Assembly: GCA_902782145.1 (NCBI GenBank)
Contig: CACZLZ010000024.1
Span: 1-39,132 of the forward strand
Source: an uncultured Aeromonadales bacterium
GTDB taxonomy: Bacteria > Pseudomonadota > Gammaproteobacteria > Enterobacterales > Succinivibrionaceae
Reading direction: 5' to 3'
Length of the DNA: 39,132 nucleotides
Within the stretch, counting starts at the first letter, position 1. The number at the start of each line of letters is the position of its first letter. Below are positions 34,832 to 39,132 of this stretch, in pieces. The notes below the pieces were generated by a model, which saw only the letters and a list, made by a program, of their open reading frames with translations, did not search any database and was not told where the DNA came from. The translations under genes and the position numbers were made by a program.

Positions 34832-34982
34832 AAATCAAAAAGGAATCCGGTCAGAGCCCGGAACTGACGCGCAGCGGTAGAAGGGACGCTGATGCAACAT
34901 CACACTGGGATGATCCTGGGAAGTGGCATTCAGCGGTCAGCCACCTTTGAGTCCGAAGACTTGCCCCGGCAACTGTAACTCT
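34832..34982 (+). ncRNA. Cobalamin (AdoCbl) riboswitch
   Basis: Class I cobalamin riboswitch leader of btuB. Conserved pieces appear in order: AAAAAGGAATCCGGT, CCCGGAACTGACGCGCAGCGG, GGGACGCTGATG, CACTGGG, CTGGGAAG, CAGCCAC, and the B12-box-like GAGTCCGAAGACTTGCC (34949-34965). A downstream CCGGCAACTGTAACT probably belongs to the expression platform near the btuB ribosome binding site. Cobalamin binding would lower btuB expression (family knowledge). Confidence 0.9.
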
Positions 34983-35014
34983 TATTACGCGTTTTTCAGA
35001 TAAGACAGGACAAC

Positions 35015-36871
35015 ATGAAAAGATCTCTGCTTTGGGCGGCCCTGCTGGCCGTTCCCACCGTTGCGGCGTCGGAGGACATCGCTGATACCGACACCGTCAT
35101 TGTTACCTCAACCAGATATGAGCAGCCCCTGAGTTCGGCCCTTTCACCGGTGGTGGTGATCACCGGGGAGGAAATCCGCCGGATGCAGGCCACCAGCTTT
35201 GCCGACATCGTCCGGACACTGCCGGGGATCCAGGTGTCCATGAACGGCGGCCGGGGTCAGCAGACCAAGGCCCAGATCCGGGGCGGCAACGCCACGGACA
35301 CACTGTTTCTGGTGAACGGCGTCAAGCTCAACACCCCCTATGACGGCGCTACCTACCTGGAGCGCATTCCGGTGAGCCAGATCGAGAGGATTGAGTACAT
35401 CCGGGGCGTCCGGGCCTCCGTCTACGGCTCCCAGGCTTCCGCTGCGGTCATCAACATTATCACCCGTCCGGGCTTTGACGAGAGCCAGATCCTGGCCCGG
35501 GCTTCCTATGGCACCCACCGCAACCGGAAGGGCAGTGTGTCCTTCAAGCAGGCCATCGGTGACAACGGCGAACTGAAGCTGGCTGCTGGCACTGAGAAGG
35601 AGCGTGGCTACAACGTGCACCCGGTTCCCGGACAGAATGACGGGGATCGCCACGGCTTCCAGGGCACCAGCTTCATGGCGGACTACCAGCACCGCCTGGG
35701 CCCGGTGACCCTCTTTGGTGATGTCAGCTGGCTTAAGACCAAGTCCCAGTTTGACACCAGCAGCGATGATCCTATGTGGGGCTCCTACCATGAATATGAC
35801 ATGAACCAGTATGAGAACTGGGCGGTGGAGCTGGGCGGCCGCTATTCCGGTGATATCTACCGCACAGGGCTGTCCCTGAACCTGCAGCGCACCGACGACT
35901 TTGAGCAGATCCAGCTGAACCCCTTCCGGGAGGGGAAGACTGACAACACCCCCATCTATCTCCGCACCCTGGGACTGGAGTGGACCAATGAACTGGCCCT
36001 GGCTGATATCTTCACCCTGGGAGGCGGGTTGGAGATCCGCCAGGACCGGATCCTGAAGAAGTCCAAGGTCTATTATGAGCACCTGAATCCCGAGCATCCC
36101 AAGATCAACAACACAGGGGCCTATCTCCTGGGGCAGGTGGATGTGGAGGGCTTCCAGGCTGAGCTGGCCGGACGCTATGATCACAGCAACCAGTACGGTG
36201 CCCACTTCACCTACCAGGGCGGCCTGGGCCTCAGGTTCTTTGACGACTACAAGGCAAGCATCCGGTTCGGCACCTCCTTCAGGGCACCCACCTTCATGGA
36301 ACTGTATTATCCCTACATGGGATCCCATGATCTGAAGCCCGAGACCTCCGACAGTCTGGAGGCCATGATCCAGGGTGATCACAAGTTCCTGAACTGGCGG
36401 ATCTCCCTGTTCAACAACCACTACCGGGACCGCATCGTCTACTATTATGAGACCTACTCTTTCAAGAACATCAGCCATGCCAGCGTCAGCGGCATTGAGG
36501 CGGAGTTGGGCTTTGAGGTGGCCGGGGTGAAGAACACCTTCAGCGCCGGCTACCGGGATCCCCGGGACCGTACCAACCATACGGACATCCCCTATGTGTC
36601 CCCCCGGGACTTCAAGTGGAACCTGTCCGGCAGGGTGGGCGACTTTGATCTGTCCGCCTCCTTCCTGGCCTTCTCCTCCCGGTCAGCCGGTGCGGGGGCC
36701 AGACGTCTGGGCGGATACGGACTCCTGAACCTGGGGGTGGGCTACAGCATCACCGATAATTTCAAGATCCAGGCCAAGGCTGACAACATCCTCGACAAGA
36801 GGTATGAGACCGCCCGGGGCTTCCCCTGCCCGGAGGCCACCTTCACCGCCGGCTTTGAGTTCAGTTACTGA
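35015..36871 (+). CDS. btuB: TonB-dependent vitamin B12 receptor BtuB
   Basis: 618 residues, outer-membrane 22-strand barrel with an N-terminal plug. A signal peptide (MKRSLLWAALLAVPTVAAS) is followed by a TonB-box-like DTVIVTSTR at about 26-34. Plug motifs include VVVITGEEIRRMQ, LPGIQVSMNGGRGQ and IERIEYIRGVRASVYGS. The barrel ends FTAGFEFSY with the terminal aromatic needed for assembly. ACAGGA (35004-35009) is the ribosome binding site. The cobalamin riboswitch directly upstream supports B12 rather than siderophore uptake. No btuFCD genes are in the window. Confidence 0.93.
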   Translation: MKRSLLWAALLAVPTVAASEDIADTDTVIVTSTRYEQPLSSALSPVVVITGEEIRRMQATSFADIVRTLPGIQVSMNGGRGQQTKAQIRGGNATDTLFLVNGVKLNTPYDGATYLERIPVSQIERIEYIRGVRASVYGSQASAAVINIITRPGFDESQILARASYGTHRNRKGSVSFKQAIGDNGELKLAAGTEKERGYNVHPVPGQNDGDRHGFQGTSFMADYQHRLGPVTLFGDVSWLKTKSQFDTSSDDPMWGSYHEYDMNQYENWAVELGGRYSGDIYRTGLSLNLQRTDDFEQIQLNPFREGKTDNTPIYLRTLGLEWTNELALADIFTLGGGLEIRQDRILKKSKVYYEHLNPEHPKINNTGAYLLGQVDVEGFQAELAGRYDHSNQYGAHFTYQGGLGLRFFDDYKASIRFGTSFRAPTFMELYYPYMGSHDLKPETSDSLEAMIQGDHKFLNWRISLFNNHYRDRIVYYYETYSFKNISHASVSGIEAELGFEVAGVKNTFSAGYRDPRDRTNHTDIPYVSPRDFKWNLSGRVGDFDLSASFLAFSSRSAGAGARRLGGYGLLNLGVGYSITDNFKIQAKADNILDKRYETARGFPCPEATFTAGFEFSY

Positions 36872-36944
36872 GACAGCACGCAGATCAGCCGGTTGATCTC
36901 CGGCGCAGCATGATCCGGCATTGACTGCCGGATCTGCCCTTAAC

Positions 36945-36981
36945 GGCCGCGTCTTTCCGCTTCCGGGAGGCGCGGCTTTTT
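36945..36981 (+). terminator. Intrinsic terminator of btuB
   Basis: GGCCGCGTCTTTCC pairs imperfectly with GGGAGGCGCGGC, followed by TTTTT. Confidence 0.7.
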
Positions 36982-37090
36982 GCCGGGCAGATCCCGGCTC
37001 AGGCTGGTGGCAGATGCTCCCGGCAGGGACACCCCAAGCCTGGCAAAGATTTCCGGCAGATCTCCCGGAGGCGGCTGACTCTGAGTCTGA

Positions 37091-37131
37091 GGTTGATGTT
37101 GATGTTGATGTTGATGTTGATGTTGATGTTG
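37091..37131. repeat. Hexanucleotide microsatellite (GTTGAT)n
   Basis: Between six and seven copies of GTTGAT, flanked on both sides by GAGTCTGA. In frame it would encode a (DV)n run, but no gene is supported around it. Confidence 0.9.
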
Positions 37132-37458
37132 AGTCTGATGTGCGACCTGGAGCGGGCCGCGATCCAGAATGTGCGGATCAGTTATCTGTGAAAAGGGGGA
37201 TGGTGTGCCGCCGAAAGTGGAAGGGTGCGCCCCGGATAGGAGGATGATGCTCCACGGAAAGGGGAAGGGTGTGCCAGAAAGAGGAGATCCCTGTGTCAGG
37301 AACAGGGGAATGATGTGTCACGGATGTGAGAATGGCGAATCATGGCGCCGGTAAGATAGGGGACCTGCTCTGATCTTACCGCCTGTCCTGACATTTCCTT
37401 GTCCATTCAACTACCGGGTTTTCCCCCTCCGGGATCAGCCCCTGCCGGGCACGTAACA

Positions 37459-37484
37459 AAAAAAGACCGCCGGGGCGGTCTTGA
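37459..37484 (-). terminator. Intrinsic terminator of the flagellin gene
   Basis: Minus-strand stem AAGACCGCC / GGCGGTCTT followed by TTTTTGTTA, beginning 28 bases after the flagellin stop codon. Confidence 0.85.
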
Positions 37485-37511
37485 TTGTTGAACACAGATA
37501 ACCGTTCGCAA

Positions 37512-38502
37512 TTAGCCGAGAAGTGACAGGGCGATCTGGGACTTCATGTTGGCCTGGCTCAGAATTGAGGTTGAGGCCTGCTGCAGGATCGACTGCTGGG
37601 TTATCTTGGCGGTCTCGGAGGCGTAATCCACATCGCGGATCCGGGATCTGGCGTCGCTTACGTTCTCAATTACGTTCTCCTGGTTGGAGATGGAGGACTC
37701 AAGGCGGTTCTGCACTGCACCGAGATTGGCCCGGTAGTTGTCAACGTTGGCAATCATCTCGTCAAACTTGTCGATGGTGGTGGAGCCGGAAGTCAGCGCA
37801 GCTCCCACGTCAAAGCCGGCCATATTAGACAGTGTGCCGGTTAAATCCACGCCGAGAATGCTTGAAATGGCCTTGGTTTCCAGCTTGATGGTGTTGCCGC
37901 TGTAGGCGCCTACCTGCAGGGTAAGACGGTTGTCAGTGCCGCTGGTGCTGCCGCCGGAGGTGTTGTCGCCTCCGGAGGTGCTGTCGCCGCCGGTGGGGGC
38001 ATCCGGATCGGTGGTGGGATCGGTGGGGGTGCCAGTACTGCTGCTACTACTGCTACTACTGCTGCTGCTACCGTTCAGACGATCCTGGAACACGTTAAGA
38101 TTCTTGCCGAACTTGGTGTCGCAGCCAATTCTCTTGATCTCCTCAGCCAGGGACGTTACTTCATCCTGCAGGGCGATCCTTTCATCAGAACTGTTGGTGC
38201 CGTTCTTGGCCTGTACAGCCAGAGTCCTGATCCGCTGAAGCATGTTGTTGACTTCGTCTAGGCGCCTTCAGCCGTCTGAGCAAAGGAGATACCGTCATTG
38301 GCATTGCGGTTGCCCTGGGTCAGGCCGTTGATCTGGGCGGTCATGCGGCTGACGATCTGGAGACCGGCGGCATCGTCCTTGGCGGAGTTGATGCGCAAAC
38401 CTGAGGCCAGCTCTTGTATGAGGAATCAATGGTTTTGGTGGACTTGGAAAACTGACGCTGTGCATTGATAGAGCTGGTGTTTGTATTGACATATAAAGTC
38501 AT
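37512..38502 (-). pseudogene. Flagellin gene interrupted by two apparent 1-bp deletions
   Basis: The start is the ATG at 38502 with AAGGAG seven bases upstream, giving LYVNTNTSSINAQRQFSKS. After codon 29 or so (SSYK, near 38411-38418) the flagellin sequence continues one base out of frame as [20 protein letters not shown] and [16 protein letters not shown]. Near 38258-38262 a second missing base shifts EGA to [17 protein letters not shown]. From there the frame is open to the end (IALSLLG). Restoring two bases yields about 330 residues with intact D0/D1 ends. The variable domain is short and begins with a run of 11 serines coded by alternating AGC/AGT, then PTDPTTDPDAP and Gly/Ser repeats. 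As written it cannot make flagellin. Sequencing error or a true inactive copy are both possible. Confidence 0.85.
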
Positions 38503-38993
38503 GATTGCGCTCCTTTCACTGAAAAAGGTAAATTTGTGGGTTTGAGGTGTAATTCTCTCCCCGTTACTTCCTTTTTCGGTTGGGGGGCTTTAGAAAAAAA
38601 TTCAAAAATTTTTAAATTTTTTTGTCCACGTAATAACTGTTGCTTTCAATTAGTTCATGAAACGATTCCGCACCGATATTTATAGACTTCAACATTATAT
38701 TCCCATCTGAATACAACTATCTGTTCATCACAGATGAAAAAGGCCTTTCCATGAACCTCAGTTCACAAAGTGACTGAAGCGCAGAAAGGCTCTGTCACTG
38801 TCATTATCCCATAAGCTACTTAGTCGTCAACTGCGAACATCTTACTTTTTGATAACGATTATAAAATCCCAACTATTGCCGCCAGCTCCGGGTTCAGAAA
38901 TTTAACACCATAGATTGAGCAAATACAGAATACACAAAACTGACTGTCGGAAGTTACTGCCGGGAGCTGTTGGCATCCCCGGTTCAGACTGCG
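38503..38993. other. Upstream region of flagellin gene and downstream of GGDEF gene
   Basis: A- and T-tracts at 38591-38625 lie 90-120 bases before the flagellin start and may act as an UP-type element. CTAAAG near 38590 followed by CCGAAAA recalls a sigma-28 promoter, but the spacing is too short. The terminator of the GGDEF gene is at 38735-38791. No other gene is seen. Confidence 0.35.
38735..38791 (-). terminator. Intrinsic terminator downstream of the GGDEF gene
   Basis: Minus-strand long hairpin: AGCCTTTC pairs with GGAAAGGC, with an inner stem TTCAGTCAC / GTGAACTGA, followed by CTTTTTC. It lies 200 bases after the diguanylate cyclase stop codon. Confidence 0.65.
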
Positions 38994-39132
38994 CTATGCT
39001 TCAAAGAATGCAATGCCGTTCTTGCCGTTACGTTTGATGCGGTACAGCGCCTCGTCCGCCTTTTCGATGATATTCTCTTCAACCCCGATGCAGGTTCCGA
39101 AGGCCACCCCCACACTGATTGAAATCGGCGGC
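38994..39132 (-). CDS. Diguanylate cyclase (GGDEF), C-terminal end only
   Basis: The last 45 codons of a gene entering from the right edge, in the frame whose stop is at 38994-38996. It reads PPISISVGVAFG, then EKADEALYRIKRNGKNGIAF, the standard end of a GGDEF domain (SIGVA, ADxALYxAKxxGKN). The enzyme would make cyclic di-GMP from two GTP. The GG(D/E)EF loop itself lies outside the window, so activity and N-terminal sensor domains cannot be judged. Confidence 0.88.
   Translation of the reverse strand, partial: PPISISVGVAFGTCIGVEENIIEKADEALYRIKRNGKNGIAFFEA

Larger units (their letters stand above)
36872..37511. other. Intergenic region btuB-flagellin
   Basis: Holds the btuB terminator, a hexanucleotide repeat, a stretch (37180-37340) with loosely repeated GGATG and GGAAGGGTG phrases, and the flagellin terminator on the opposite strand. 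No gene is recognised. Confidence 0.45.

Noticed and set aside
36921-37247. Plus-strand ORF with a DV repeat
   Set aside because: It begins inside the btuB terminator region and is coded by a hexanucleotide repeat. No ribosome binding site or protein-like composition.
38521-38600. Sigma-28 promoter for flagellin (CTAAAG and CCGAAAA)
   Set aside because: The elements are only about 9 bases apart, against roughly 15 in the consensus.

Overview
The window reads as chromosome from a Gram-negative gammaproteobacterium, most likely an anaerobic gut or rumen lineage such as Succinivibrionaceae (inference). The core genes hslV-hslU, argS, ftsN, priA, rpmE, an msbA-type exporter, btuB and a flagellin are all gammaproteobacterial in form. 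Several accessory genes (DUF3791/DUF3990, DUF234-type ATPases, an AAA/PD-(D/E)XK ATPase) are families common in gut anaerobes. Core genes are GC-rich. An AT-rich fragment at the left end and some intergenic stretches differ clearly in composition.

Layout, left to right. 1-1130: mobile-element-like debris and the C-terminal remnant of a GmrSD-type restriction protein. 1387-7538: a plus-strand housekeeping run (CDF metal exporter, hslV-hslU, argS, ftsN). 8074-9170: a three-gene DUF3791/DUF3990 (ADP-ribosyltransferase-fold) cassette followed by a strongly structured, pseudoknot-capable putative RNA. 9226-12154: a coiled-coil protein divergent from a protein that joins a degenerate kinase-like domain to a Ppx/GppA domain. 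12227-16025: a minus-strand group made of an RtcR-like CARF/sigma-54 activator, an array of seven 94-96 bp hairpin repeats that abuts its stop codon, and a DUF234 ATPase with a PD-(D/E)XK-like tail. 16255-21911: priA, an msbA-type ABC exporter and a PLP-dependent ornithine/lysine decarboxylase, all minus strand. 22620-23138: a DUF1294 membrane protein. 23630-26708: three overlapping glycosyltransferase genes, probably for LPS core. 27362-27580: rpmE. 27897-31756: a frameshifted AAA/PD-(D/E)XK gene divergent from a second DUF234 ATPase, with four alternating copies of a 9-mer between them. 33143-34387: malic enzyme. 34776-36871: promoter, cobalamin riboswitch and btuB. 37512-38502: a flagellin gene broken by two apparent 1-bp deletions. 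38994-39132: the end of a GGDEF diguanylate cyclase gene.

The best candidates for something undescribed are (i) the CARF-sigma54 regulator, hairpin array and ATPase block; (ii) the DUF3791-DUF3990-small-protein cassette with its adjacent structured RNA; (iii) the pseudokinase-Ppx/GppA fusion. Other points of note are an arginyl-tRNA synthetase with a non-canonical HIGH motif, two parS-like palindromes 22 kb apart, and several intergenic penta- and hexanucleotide repeats. All calls come from reading the sequence by eye. No database search or folding program was run.
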